DNA of 64,000 bases from CAWEWH01 sp963812775 (GTDB lineage Bacteria; Pseudomonadota; Alphaproteobacteria; Rhizobiales; Beijerinckiaceae): assembly GCA_963812775.1 (NCBI GenBank), contig CAWEWH010000009.1, positions 62,001 through 126,000 on the forward strand. Reading direction: 5' to 3'. Both the position numbers and the translations under genes were made by a program. Shown piece by piece: positions 1 through 9,236 of the stretch (position 1 is its first letter; the number at the start of each line of letters is the position of its first letter). Under the pieces are notes generated by a model. It saw nothing but the letters and a program-made list of their open reading frames with translations, was not told where the DNA came from and did no database searches.

Positions 1-996
1 CATGTCGATCAACTCGGACGGCGCGATTTCATCACGCTGCTCGGCGGCGCCGCTGTCGCGTGGCCATTTGCGGCGCGTGCGCAGCAGCCGGGGATGCCGG
101 TGATCGGCTATCTCGGTCCAAGTTCGCCTGCCGCGTTCGCGAGCCGCGTCAAGGCCTTCCGCGAAGGTCTCGACGAAGCCGGCTATGCCGAGGGTCGAAA
201 CGTTGCCATCGAGTTTCGCTGGGCGGAAGGCCGGCACGATCGGCTGCCGGCCTTAGCGGCGGAACTGGCAAGCCGCAAGGTGGCGGTGATTGTCGCGCCC
301 GGCGGCGCGCCTGCGGCGCTTGCCGCAAAGTCGGCCACCACGACGATCCCGATCGTCTTCGAGATGGGGGCCGACCCGATCGCCATCGGGCTGGTCGGCA
401 ATCTGAGCCGGCCGGAAGGCAACCTCACCGGCATCTCGAGCCTGAACGTGGAGGTGACGCCGAAGCGGCTCGAGCTTCTGCACGAGCTGTCGCTCACCGT
501 CCCGGTGGTCGCGGTTCTCGTCAACCCGACCAGTCCCACCGCCGCCTCACAGGTGAAGAGCCTCGAGGAGCCGGCCCGCGCGCTGGGCTTGCAGCTCCAC
601 ATGCTGCACGCCAGCGCCGAACGGGACTTCGACGCCACCTTCGAGACCCTGCGCCAGCTGCGGCCGGGCGGGCTGGTGATCGCCTCCGACACCTTCTTCG
701 CCACGCACAGTGAGCGGCTTGCCGACTTGACCATCCGCCACGCGCTGCCGGCGATCCACCAGTCCCGCGACTTCGCGGTGGCCGGCGGCCTGATGAGCTA
801 CGGCGGCAGCTTCGTGGAGTTGCACCGTCAGGCCGGCATCTACACCGGGCGCATCATCAAGGGCGACAAGCCTGCCGATCTGTCGATCCAGCAGGTCACC
901 AAGGTCGAGCTGTTCATCAACCTCAAGGCCGCCAAGACGCTGGGCGTCACCTTTCCGCGCCTGCTCCTCGGTCGGGCCGATCAGATCATCGATTGA
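1..996 (+). CDS. ABC transporter substrate-binding protein (DUF534/TrpX-type), 5' partial
   Basis: Periplasmic solute-binding component of an ABC importer; substrate unknown. The frame is open to base 1 and begins with a twin-arginine type signal (GRRDFITLLGGAAVAWPF, then AARAQQ cleavage region) typical of the large family of such proteins in Bradyrhizobium relatives. The mature part starts near MPVIGYLGPSSP and contains the family hallmarks 'FREGLDEAGYAEGRNVAIEFRWAEG', split here as FREGLDEAGY and EFRWAEG, and the end 'LGVTFPRLLLGRADQIID'. No start codon is visible in frame, so the true start lies upstream of the window. No permease or ATPase gene follows on this strand; the next gene converges. 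Confidence is high for family, low for ligand. Confidence 0.85.
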   Translation, partial: HVDQLGRRDFITLLGGAAVAWPFAARAQQPGMPVIGYLGPSSPAAFASRVKAFREGLDEAGYAEGRNVAIEFRWAEGRHDRLPALAAELASRKVAVIVAPGGAPAALAAKSATTTIPIVFEMGADPIAIGLVGNLSRPEGNLTGISSLNVEVTPKRLELLHELSLTVPVVAVLVNPTSPTAASQVKSLEEPARALGLQLHMLHASAERDFDATFETLRQLRPGGLVIASDTFFATHSERLADLTIRHALPAIHQSRDFAVAGGLMSYGGSFVELHRQAGIYTGRIIKGDKPADLSIQQVTKVELFINLKAAKTLGVTFPRLLLGRADQIID

Positions 997-1044
997 GGGT
1001 GGCGATTTCCGCTCCTTGCGCTTCGCCAGATCCCGATCTGAGCA

Positions 1045-1930
1045 CTACACCCGCTGCGCCCGCGGTCGGCCGAAGAGGCCGTAAGGGCGTGCCAGCAGCA
1101 TGCCGACGAGGGCGAGCGAGGATGCGAGCACGCCGCAACCTCCCCCAAGATACGGATCGAGGTAGCCGGTCGCCAGGCTCTCCAGCACACCGATGAGCAC
1201 GGCGGCCGTCATCGTCCCGGCGATGCTGTCCAGCCCCCCGATGATGACGATGGGAAAAATCTTGATGCCGATCAGCGCCGCGCCGACCTTGCCGCCCGCG
1301 ACCGAGCTCCACAGCGTTCCGGCCACCACGCAGATGGCGCCCGTCAGGCACCACACGATCAACAGATGACGGTCGATGTTGATCCCGACCGCCATGGCCA
1401 TCTGCGGGTCGTCGGCGATGGCGCGGAGCGCGACGCCGGTCCGGCTGTGCTGATAGAGCCAGGCGACGAAGCCGATCGCGACCAGCGAGATCAACGCCGC
1501 AATCAGTTTATCGCCCGGCACGACGAGACCCATGATCGCAAGTGATTCCGCTTGTATCGGCAGCGGAACGCCGCCCGCCACCTCGGTGGGGGCCATGCCG
1601 GCCAGCCCGCGCAGCAGCGCGCCGACGCCGAGCGTAACCATGAGAGCCGATATCGGCGGCCGCCCGATCAGGCGCTTCAGCACCAGCCGGCTGAAAAGCT
1701 CGGCGACGACGAACATGCCGCCACAGGCAAAGATCATCGCTCCAGCAACATCGAGTCCCGAGCGCGTTGAGGCCGGCGGCGATCAGCAGCGAACCCAGCA
1801 TCAGCCACTCGCCAATGGCAAAATTTATCAGCCGAAACGCCTTATAGACGACAACGAAGGCCAGCGCGATCAGCGCATAGACGGCGCCCGCCAGGGTCCC
1901 CTCGACGATCAACTGGAAGAAGAAGAGCAC
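1045..1930 (-). pseudogene. livH: Branched-chain amino acid ABC transporter permease LivH, frameshifted
   Basis: Inner-membrane permease of a HAAT-family importer. The N-terminal part (LIVEGTLAGAVYALIALAF, then FRLINFAIGEWLMLGS) lies in one frame and the rest (ISALMVTLGVGALLRGLAG through IGGLDSIAGTMTAAVLIGVLE) in another; the switch falls near 1740-1765. Joined, they give a full-length permease of about 295 residues. A GTG at 1930 is the likely start, with GAGG about 14 bases upstream, 17 bases after the SDR stop, so it is probably co-transcribed with that gene. No LivM, LivG, LivF or LivK partner is adjacent, which makes this an orphan permease. The single break could be a sequencing error or genuine decay. 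Confidence 0.75.
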
Positions 1931-1946
1931 AGACTGCGATCCAACC

Positions 1947-2828
1947 TCACGACGTTTCGCCGCGGAAATGGGCCGGCTTGCCCGTCGTCCACACTTCTCC
2001 CCAGTGCTGGCCGCCACCGTCGACGGTCAGCGTCTCGCCGGTGACGAAGTTTCCGGAGGGCCCGGCGAGATAGGCGCAGGCCTCGGCCACGTCCCACGCG
2101 GTGCCGGCCCGCATCATCGGGTTCGATCGCGGATAGGCCGAGCGCGCCTCCGGCGTGTAGACCTTCCAGCCTTCGGTCTCGATGACGCCGGGCGCCACGC
2201 AGTTGACGCGGATGTTCAGCGGCGCCCATTCGACGGCCACGCTGCGCGACAGGGCGACGACGCCGGCGCGCGCGGCGATCGAATGCGCCACGCCATAGAC
2301 GCCGTGCGTCGTCACCGCCACGATGTTGATGATGTTGCCGGGCTGCTTGGCGTCGCGCCAGCGCTGCGCCGCCGCCTGCATCATGTACCAAGTGCCGTTG
2401 AGGTTGGTGTTGATGACGGCGTTCCAGCCTTTGACGGAAAAATCGATTGCCGCTTGCGGAAACTGCCCGCCGGCGCAGTTGACCAGGCAATCGACGCCCC
2501 CCTGGGCCGTCCAGGCGGCATCGAACAGCGCCGCGACGGCGTCCAGGTCCCTGATGTCGGTGACGTGCGCGGAGGCCTTCAGCTTGCGGCGGGCCAGGCT
2601 CGTCGCGAGCGCGTCGAGCCTGCCCTGGTTGCGGCCGACCAGGGCGACGTGCGCGCCGAGGCGCGCGAACAGGAACGCGATGCCACGCCCGATCCCGCCC
2701 GCCCCGCCGGTCAGCACCACGCGCATGTCCTTCAGCGCATCGGGCGCGAACACGGTTGGGCGCGCTGCAAGCTCGTCGTCGGAGAGACCGAGCCTGGCCG
2801 GATGATCCGGGTTCCCGGCGTCATTCAT
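1947..2828 (-). CDS. SDR-family oxidoreductase, peroxisomal enoyl-CoA reductase-like
   Basis: NAD(P)H-dependent short-chain dehydrogenase/reductase of 293 residues. The Rossmann motif TGGAGGIG is near residue 38 and NCAG follows the fourth strand. The usual Ser-Tyr-xxx-Lys centre is replaced by 'VYGVAHSIAARAGVVALSRS', followed by VEWAPLNIRVNCVAPGVIETEG. This 'AARAGV..L..S.AVEWA..IRVN' block resembles 2,4-dienoyl-CoA and trans-2-enoyl-CoA reductases, so an acyl-CoA substrate is likely (inference). The start at 2828 has GGAGG about ten bases upstream; a longer frame begins at 2870 without a better site. It is divergent from the methyltransferase at 3028 and leads into the LivH locus. Confidence 0.75.
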   Translation of the reverse strand: MNDAGNPDHPARLGLSDDELAARPTVFAPDALKDMRVVLTGGAGGIGRGIAFLFARLGAHVALVGRNQGRLDALATSLARRKLKASAHVTDIRDLDAVAALFDAAWTAQGGVDCLVNCAGGQFPQAAIDFSVKGWNAVINTNLNGTWYMMQAAAQRWRDAKQPGNIINIVAVTTHGVYGVAHSIAARAGVVALSRSVAVEWAPLNIRVNCVAPGVIETEGWKVYTPEARSAYPRSNPMMRAGTAWDVAEACAYLAGPSGNFVTGETLTVDGGGQHWGEVWTTGKPAHFRGETS

Positions 2829-2950
2829 GGCAGCCGCCTCCGCGAACATCTGTCCGCCCGTCCCCACCACCCAGGATTTCTCTCATCGTCGGTCGCATTC
2901 GTGGCAACAACATTCCGTCGGCTCCAGACTCCGCGAACCGGCCCCAGGGA

Positions 2951-2978
2951 TTGACTCTGGCGGCGCCTTGAATAAGAT
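2951..2978 (+). promoter_or_regulatory. Candidate sigma-70 promoter of the methyltransferase gene
   Basis: TTGACT (2951-2956) and TAAGAT (2973-2978) are separated by 16 bases and lie about 50 bases upstream of the ATG at 3028. The match is fair (5/6 and 4/6). The inverted repeat at 2977-2996 begins on the last bases of the -10 box, so a bound repressor would block it. Confidence 0.4.
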
Positions 2979-2996
2979 TCGGTCGGTCGACCGAAT
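2977..2996. promoter_or_regulatory. Inverted repeat, candidate TetR-type operator
   Basis: ATTCGGTC-GGTC-GACCGAAT has perfect 8-base arms. It sits in the divergent region between the SDR gene and the methyltransferase gene, overlapping the candidate promoter. A TetR regulator is encoded at 3866, and repeats built on GGTCGGTC/GACCGA are common TetR-family operators. The assignment to that regulator is inference. Confidence 0.4.
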
Positions 2997-3027
2997 TATC
3001 GGGATCTCTACGGCCAAGGAGGCATCC

Positions 3028-3807
3028 ATGGGCGGCATCGCTGCGATTCTCTATGGTGCATTCGTCTACCTCATTTTCCTCGGCACCTTCCTCTACGCCA
3101 TCGCCTTCGTCGGCAACTTGCCGGTGCCGAAGACCATCGATAGCGGTGAGATCGGGCCCCTTTGGATCGCCTTGGTCATCAACACCCTGCTGCTGGGACT
3201 GTTTGCCGTCCAGCACAGTGTCATGGCGCGGCCGGCATTCAAGCGATTGTGGACCCGGTTGGTGCCGCAGCCGGTCGAGCGAACGACCTTCGTGCTGTTC
3301 GCCAGTCTCGCGCTCCTGCTTCTTTACTGGCAGTGGCGGCCCATGCCGCAGCCCATATGGTCGGTCACGCATCCCGTGGGCGTCGTCGTCCTCGAGGCCA
3401 TCTTCTGGATCGGCTGGGCTGTCGTCCTCATCAGCACGTTTCTCATCAATCATTTCGAGCTTTTCGGCTTGCGCCAAGTCTACGCGCGTCTGCGCGGCGA
3501 GGCTCTGCCGCCGCCGGTATTCAAGGCGCCCCTGCTTTACAAGAACGTTCGGCATCCGATCTATCTCGGCTTCCTGCTCGCCTTCTGGGCGACGCCCTCG
3601 ATGACGGCGGGCCACTTGCTGTTTGCCGTGGCGACCACCGGCTATATCCTGATCGGCATCTATCTTGAGGAGCGCGATCTGATCGCCTTGTTCGGCGACC
3701 AATATCGGCGCTATCGCCAACAGGTATCGATGCTCATCCCGCTGCCGCGCCGGAAATTTTCAGGCGAGTCCGCCGACAAGGCGCCGGCGGAGCTCAGGCA
3801 TCCGTAG
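3028..3807 (+). CDS. mddA: Methanethiol S-methyltransferase (MddA-like), NnrU/ICMT membrane family
   Basis: Integral membrane S-methyltransferase of 259 residues, expected to methylate methanethiol to dimethyl sulfide with S-adenosylmethionine. Five or so hydrophobic segments begin at GAFVYLIFLGTFLYAIAFV. The C-terminal isoprenylcysteine-methyltransferase core is clear: YKNVRHPIYLGFLLAFWATP, then the SAM-binding end EERDLIALFGDQYRRYRQQV. The start is set by AAGGAGG seven bases upstream of ATG 3028. Length and the opening 'FVGNLPVPKTIDSG' match bacterial MddA as I remember it from Bradyrhizobium. A generic NnrU-like methyltransferase is the alternative. A TetR gene follows 58 bases downstream and an operator-like repeat lies upstream. 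Confidence 0.75.
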   Translation: MGGIAAILYGAFVYLIFLGTFLYAIAFVGNLPVPKTIDSGEIGPLWIALVINTLLLGLFAVQHSVMARPAFKRLWTRLVPQPVERTTFVLFASLALLLLYWQWRPMPQPIWSVTHPVGVVVLEAIFWIGWAVVLISTFLINHFELFGLRQVYARLRGEALPPPVFKAPLLYKNVRHPIYLGFLLAFWATPSMTAGHLLFAVATTGYILIGIYLEERDLIALFGDQYRRYRQQVSMLIPLPRRKFSGESADKAPAELRHP

Positions 3808-3821
3808 GGGCGACACGCATT

Positions 3822-3844
3822 GCCGCGCGCCATCGCGCGGCTTT
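3822..3844 (+). terminator. Weak hairpin terminator after the methyltransferase gene
   Basis: GCCGCGCG (3822-3829) pairs with CGCGCGGC (3834-3841) around a 4-base loop and is followed by only three T. It lies between the methyltransferase stop and the TetR start, so it could attenuate rather than end transcription. Confidence 0.3.
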
Positions 3845-3865
3845 GCCCAGAGTTCGAGGATCCGC

Positions 3866-4483
3866 ATGGCGCGCGCAGCAGCAGCCAGGAAAGTAGAGAC
3901 GAGCACAGTCCTGCTCGAGGCGGCGAAGACGGTGCTGCGCCAGAACGGCTATTCCGGGCTGTCGACCCGCGCCGTCGCAGCGGAAGCCGGCGTGCCGCTG
4001 AGCCAGATCCAGTACCACTTCGGCTCCAAGCTCGGGCTGGTGCTTGCCCTTTTCGAGCACTTGAATACCCAGCTCCTCGATCGCCAGCAGGCCATGTTCG
4101 GCAACCCTGCCCTCAACCTGTCCGAGCAATGGGACCTCGCCTGCGAATATCTCGATGATGACATCGCCTCGGGCTACGTGCGGGTGTTGCAGGAACTCAT
4201 CGCCGCGAGCTGGGCCGACGCGGCAATCGCCAAGGTCATCCGCGCCGATCTCATGCAATGGGTCGACCTCATTGTCGCGGTCGCGCGCAAGGCCGGGCGT
4301 CAGCTTGATGGCCTCGGCCCGTTCTCGCCTGAAGAGATCGGGGCCCTGGTGGCGAACGCATTCATAGGGGCGGAGAGCTTGTATTTGCTCGGCGTCGAAA
4401 AGAAGGGCTCGCCCGCCCGTCAGGCGCTGCGGCGCGTCGGCGACCTCATCCGCCTCGCCGAAGGCCGCTCGTCGACGAGGTGA
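3866..4483 (+). CDS. TetR-family transcriptional regulator
   Basis: DNA-binding repressor of 205 residues. The N-terminal helix-turn-helix is plain: LLEAAKTVLRQNGYSGLSTR, then AVAAEAGVPLSQIQYHFGSK with the family's 'YHFGSK' recognition-helix end at about residues 45-52. The remaining 150 residues form a helical ligand and dimer domain without recognisable specificity. The hydrolase-glycosyltransferase gene starts five bases after its stop with the ribosome site inside the TetR end, so the two are an operon. A TetR-like inverted repeat is found upstream of the preceding methyltransferase (2977-2996). Confidence 0.9.
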   Translation: MARAAAARKVETSTVLLEAAKTVLRQNGYSGLSTRAVAAEAGVPLSQIQYHFGSKLGLVLALFEHLNTQLLDRQQAMFGNPALNLSEQWDLACEYLDDDIASGYVRVLQELIAASWADAAIAKVIRADLMQWVDLIVAVARKAGRQLDGLGPFSPEEIGALVANAFIGAESLYLLGVEKKGSPARQALRRVGDLIRLAEGRSSTR

Positions 4484-4487
4484 CGAG

Positions 4488-6595
4488 ATGCGCGCCAAGC
4501 TTCCCGACACGCACAGCTTCGTCGAGCGCGACGGCGTCAAGATCTATTACGAGGTCTATGGGAAAGACTGCCCAACTCGATGGTATTCCTGCCGCCTTGG
4601 AGCATCATCCACTCCCGGGTCTACAAGGCGCAATTGCCGTACTTCAGCGAGCGGTTCCGCTGCATCGCCTACGACGGCCGCGGCAACGGTAAGTCCGACC
4701 GACCGCCGGATGTCGGCGCCTATTCCCTCGACAATCATGTCGCGGATGCCCTTGCTGTCATGGACGCCGCCGAGGCCGGCCCGGCGATCCTGGTCGGGTT
4801 GTCGGCTGGCGGCATGCTCGCATGCATCTTGGCGGCCCACCACCCGCAGCGCGTCAAGGCGGCGGTGCTGGCCGGCACCTCCGCCAGCATCGGACCTGCC
4901 AATCCCCACACGACGCCGGATCACTTTCTAGCCAAGCAGGCGACCCGCGAAGGCTGGGCGAAATACAATCGCGACCACTGGCTGGCCGATTACCCCGACT
5001 TCGCGGAATTCTTCATCCGCAGCATCGCGTCCGAGCCGCATTCGACCAAGCAAGTCGAGGACGGCATCGCCTGGGCCAACGAGACGGCCGGGGCCGTGCT
5101 GGTCAAGACGGTGGAGGCGCGGCTTATCCCGCCGACCTTCGATGTCAGCGAGGCGATGTATCGGCAAATCCGCTGTCCCGTGCTCATGATCCACGGCGAC
5201 GATGACCGCATTCAGCCTTATGCACGCGCCAAGGTCGTCGCCGAGGTCATCGGCGCCGAGCTGGCGACGATCGCCGGCGGCGGTCACAATCCCTTGGGAC
5301 GCTTTCCCGCCAAGGCCAACGCCCTGATTGTCGATTTCCTCCATCGCAAGCTCGGCCTCCCGGCCCCCAGGCGGACAAGCCGACCGAGCAAACGCAGGAA
5401 GGCGCTCTATCTCTCCTCCCCTATCGGTCTCGGCCATGGGCGCCGCGACATCGCGATCACCCGCGAGCTGCGCAAGCTGCATCCGGACCTGGAGGTCGAT
5501 TGGCTGGCGCAAGATCCGGTGACGCGCCTGCTCGATGCCAATGGCGAGCGCATCCATCCGCTGAGCCCGCGGCTCGCGAGCGAGACCCGACACATCGAGC
5601 TGGAGTCCGGCGAGCACGAGCTGCACTGCTTCGACGCTCTCCGCCGCATGGATGAAGTGCTGATCACCAACTTCATGATCTTCCAGGACGCTGTCGAAGA
5701 AGGCGGCTACGACCTGGTGATCGCCGACGAGGCCTGGGACATCGACCACTACTGGCACGAGCACCCAGAGCTCAAGCGGGCCAAGCTCGCCTGGTTCACC
5801 GACTTCGTGGGCTATGTGCCGATGACGGCGGGCGGCGCGCGCGAGGCTTTCCTGACCACCGACTACAACGCCGAGATGATCGAGCACGTCGAGCGCCTTC
5901 CCGGTGTGCGCGATCGTGCCATCTTCGTGGGCGAGCCCGGCGACATCGTCCCGCTCGCGTTTGGCGACGGCTTGCCGGCGATGCGCGAATGGGTACCCAG
6001 GCATTTCGATTTTGCCGGCTACATCATGGGCGAGCATCCGCAGAGAATTCGGCAGTCGCGCGGAACTGCGGGCGAGCCTGGGCTATCGGCCCGACGAGCG
6101 GGTCTGCATCGTGACGGTGGGCGGCTCGGGTGTCGGGGCGCATCTCATCAGACGCATCGTGCAGAGCTGGCCGCTCGTGCGCTCGAGGCTGCCTGAAATG
6201 CGCATGATCCTCGTTGCTGGCCCGCGCATCGATCCGCGCTCGCTCGACGCACCCGCCGGCGTCGATGTGCGCACCTTCGTGCCAAACCTTGACCGGCATC
6301 TGGCGGCCTGCGATCTCGCCCTTGTGCAGGGCGGCCTCACGACCTGCATGGAGCTCGCGGCTGCCGGAACGCCGTTCCTCTATTTTCCGCTCAAGAATCA
6401 CTTTGAGCAGAACGTCCATGTCGCGCACCGGCTCGATCGCTATCGCGCCGGCAAGCGCATGGACTTCGCGACCGTCGACGCCGGACACGATCGCCGACGC
6501 GATGGTCGCTGCCTTGAGCGCGCCGACCAATTTTTGCCCCGTCGAATTCGGGCGGTGCGGCGCGCGCCGCCGCAATGCTCGCGGAGCTCATTTGA
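4488..6595 (+). pseudogene. Alpha/beta-hydrolase fused to a GT-B glycosyltransferase, frameshifted
   Basis: About 700 residues when frames are joined. Residues 1-280 are an alpha/beta hydrolase: oxyanion region FLPPWSIIHSR, YDGRGNGKSDRP, nucleophile elbow GLSAGGMLA, acid/base region IHGDDDRI and the histidine in GGGHNPLGRFP. After a short basic linker (APRRTSRPSKRRKA) comes a glycosyltransferase: LYLSSPIGLGHGRRDIAITR opens the first Rossmann fold and CIVTVGGSGVG plus ALVQGGLTTCMELAAAGTPF form the donor-binding fold. Frame changes occur near 4566, 6050, 6480 and 6535; the corrected end reads GGAARAAAMLAELI and stops at 6595. The fusion joint itself (about 5340-5420) is within one uninterrupted frame, so it is not produced by the indels. 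Substrates are unknown. Directly follows the TetR gene. Confidence 0.7.
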
Positions 6596-6624
6596 ACCGC
6601 GCGACCTGATACGCGCGGCGCGGA

Positions 6625-7709
6625 TCAGTACCGGGCGATCACCTTGTCGGCGAAGTCCTTGAGGTTGCGGCGTGCCGTCGCCATGGCCGGCAGCAGCGTG
6701 ATCTCGTCGAGCCCCATCGCCTCGCGCTCGCGCAGCATGGCGATGATCTCGTCGGGCGTGCCGACGAGGCCGCCGGTCGCGCGGATCAGGTCCTCGGTGA
6801 TGAAGCGGCGCTCCTCGGGCGGCAGGAAGGCGCAGTGCCCAAGATGCACCTCTTGGTAGCGTTTGGCGGGCGGCGTCTCCATCTTCTCGGTGAACGCAAG
6901 ATACTCGGCCCACAGATCCCGGCAGCGATGCGCCACCGTCGAGGTGTCGCCGTTCATCTGGTAGAGCTCCCACCAATAGTGCAGCGTGGCGGCGGCCATC
7001 GGGCCGATCTCGTCGATCACCCGGTCGGACGTCATCTTCTCGCCGGGCTCGAGCACGCAGGCATAGCTGAGCGCCGCGGTATGGAAGTCCGTGGGCAAGG
7101 TGCGCCCCACCGCGGCGGCGCCCGGCCGCCATCGTCTCCATGCTCTTCGCGAGCCGCGCCTTGGTCTGGTTGTGCGAGCAGACGCGCCCGTCGCCATAGG
7201 CGCCCGCCGACTTCAGCGCCAGCGGGCCGTCGGCCGCCACGTAGATCGGCACCGGGGCGGCGACGTTGATGAAGCCGTCCTTGGGGTGCAGGAAGCGAAT
7301 GTCGGTCGTCTCGTCCGTCGAGGCTGTAGTCGACCTCCTCGCCGTGCAGCAGCGCCCGCAGCACGCGCAGATAGTCGCGGAACGCCGCCGCCTTCATCGG
7401 GTCCTTGCCCATGACGCGCATGGCAGTGTGGCCGGTGCCGATGCCGAGGAAGACGCGGCCGGGCGCCAGCTCATTGATGGTGGCGATGGAATGGGCGGTA
7501 ACCGGCGCCAGCCGCGTTCCCGCCACCGACACGCCTGTGCCCAGGCGGATGCGCGAGGTATGGGGCGCCGCCAGCGCCAGCACCGCATAGGCGTCGGAAT
7601 AGAGCATCTGCGAGTCCGCCGCCCACGCGCAGTCGTAGCCCATGGCTTCGAGATCGACGATGAGCCGCCAGTCCGACACACGCGGCACGATCGTCACGCC
7701 GAATTTCAT
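6625..7709 (-). pseudogene. LLM-class flavin-dependent oxidoreductase, frameshifted
   Basis: Luciferase-like (F420 or FMN) TIM-barrel oxidoreductase of about 360 residues. The N-terminus MKFGVTIVPRVSDWRLIVDL and the segments AWAADSQMLYSDAY, LGTGVSVAGTRLAP and GRVFLGIGTGHTAMRVMGKDP are typical of the family. The frame shifts near 7315 (into IYVAADGPLALKSAGAYGDG) and again near 7130 (into LPTDFHTAALSYACVLEPGE), and then reads intact to LKDFADKVIARY. The gene converges on the preceding fusion gene with 29 bases between stops. Substrate unknown; the class acts on diverse small organics. The breaks are single-base changes in GC-rich sequence. Confidence 0.75.
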
Positions 7710-7818
7710 GATCCCACCCCTGCGCGTCGCTGCATCCTACCAAGCATCGCTGACGCGCCTCCGCAACTCGCATTTGACCCCGAAGCGGCCGCCACGAGGC
7801 CTCCGCATCGCGGAATGG

Positions 7819-9067
7819 TCACAGCTCCTTCTCGGCGAGCTCGCGAAATGCGTCGGGAACGGAACGGTGAACTCCCAACGCCACCGATCCGTAGCCGACC
7901 GCCTCCCATCCGAAGCGATCGCGAATGGCGTCGACCGCGCCATCGGCCACCAGACGGGCCATGCCTCGCTCGCTGCCGGGGCGGCGGGCCTCGTCGGCAA
8001 GCCCCAGTGGCAGGTCGAGCTGCATCGGCGCGCCCTCGTCGAGATGCGAGACGGAGATCGCCAGCAGCGAGATCGTCCTCTCGTCAAGGTGCTGCGCGAG
8101 CACCGCGCGCACCAGTTCCTCGGCGGTCTCGGCAAGCGTCGCGGTCGCCGCAATCGGCGCGTCAAGCGTCACCGAGCGGGTGGCCGAGTGGAGGTCGGCG
8201 AAACGGACGCGGACCGTCACGGTCCGGCCGGGCCGGGACTTGGCGCGCAGCCGGGTGGCGATCCGGTCCGCGAGGTGCCGCAGCGTCGGTTGGAAGACGC
8301 GCGCTTCGGCCGGCTTCCTGCCGATCGCCGACTGGGCCCCGGCCGACTGCGCCCGGCGATGCGTCTTGATGGCGCGCGGATCGCGATTCCACGCGAGCGC
8401 CATGAGCTTCTCGCCTGCGGCGTGGCCGAGCACCCGCTCGAGCGACCATCCCGGCGTGTTCGCCAGTTGCCCAATGGTCGTGATGCCGCTATCGGCGAGC
8501 CGCGCCCTGGCGACCGGGCCCACGCCCCACATCAATTCGACGGGCAGGCCGTGCAGGAAGGCGAGCTCGTTGTCGGGATCGACGACCACGAGCCCGTCGG
8601 GCTTGGCTACTTGCGAGGCGATCTTCGCCAGATGCTTGGTGCGCGCCACGCCCGACCGAGATGGCAAGGCCAAGCTCCGCCCGCACGCGCCGCCGGATCG
8701 CCTGCGCGATCTCGGCCGGCGAACCGAAGAGATGGGTGCAGCCGGCAACGTCCGCGAAGGCCTCGTCGATGGACATCCGCTCGACCAGCGGCGTGAAATC
8801 ACCGAGCACCTCGATGGCGGCATCGCCCAGCCGCTGGTAGTCCTTGAAATGGCCGCCGACGAAGATGAGCTGCGGGCAGAGCTCGCGCGCCCGCCGTCCC
8901 GGCATGCCGCCCCGCACCCCGAAGGCCTTGGCCTCGTAGGATGCGGCGAGCACCACCCCGCCGCCGACCGCAATCGGCTTGCCGCGCAACGATGGATCGA
9001 GCAGCTGCTCGACCGAGGCGTAGAAAGCATCGAGGTCGGCGTGCAGGATGGTGGCGCTCGTTTCCAT
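7819..9067 (-). pseudogene. dinB: DNA polymerase IV (DinB), frameshifted
   Basis: Y-family translesion polymerase, about 415 residues. ILHADLDAFYASVEQLLDP (catalytic Asp with steric-gate region), ASYEAKAFGVRGGMP and the second acidic pair in VERMSIDEAFADV are all present. The frame shifts near 8650 after AISVGRG; the next frame continues with KHLAKIASQVAKPDG, the helix-hairpin-helix GVGPVARARLADSGI and a little-finger domain ending in FRELAEKEL. No beta-clamp motif is obvious. The start METSATILHADLDAF at 9067 is chosen over upstream codons because the family begins there. A LexA-type direct repeat 45 bases upstream implies SOS control. Confidence 0.85.
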
Positions 9068-9111
9068 CCCGATGTTCACCTGGGGCACTTCGAGCCTGAA
9101 CAATGAACCGA

Positions 9112-9126
9112 GAACATAAAGAGAAC
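9112..9126. promoter_or_regulatory. LexA (SOS) box upstream of dinB
   Basis: GAAC-ATAAAGA-GAAC is an exact GAAC-N7-GAAC direct repeat (GTTC-N7-GTTC when read toward dinB), the established alphaproteobacterial LexA recognition site. It lies 45 to 59 bases upstream of the dinB start. Two further GAAC units occur at 9098 and 9105, each seven bases apart. Confidence 0.75.
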
Positions 9127-9236
9127 AAGCCCCGATGCTTGTCAAGCCCGCCAGGCTGCCGCCGCACTGGACTCACGACGACTGAATCTGTGAGGCTCCG
9201 GACGTGCAACGTGAGGCACCCAGGGAGCCATGCACG

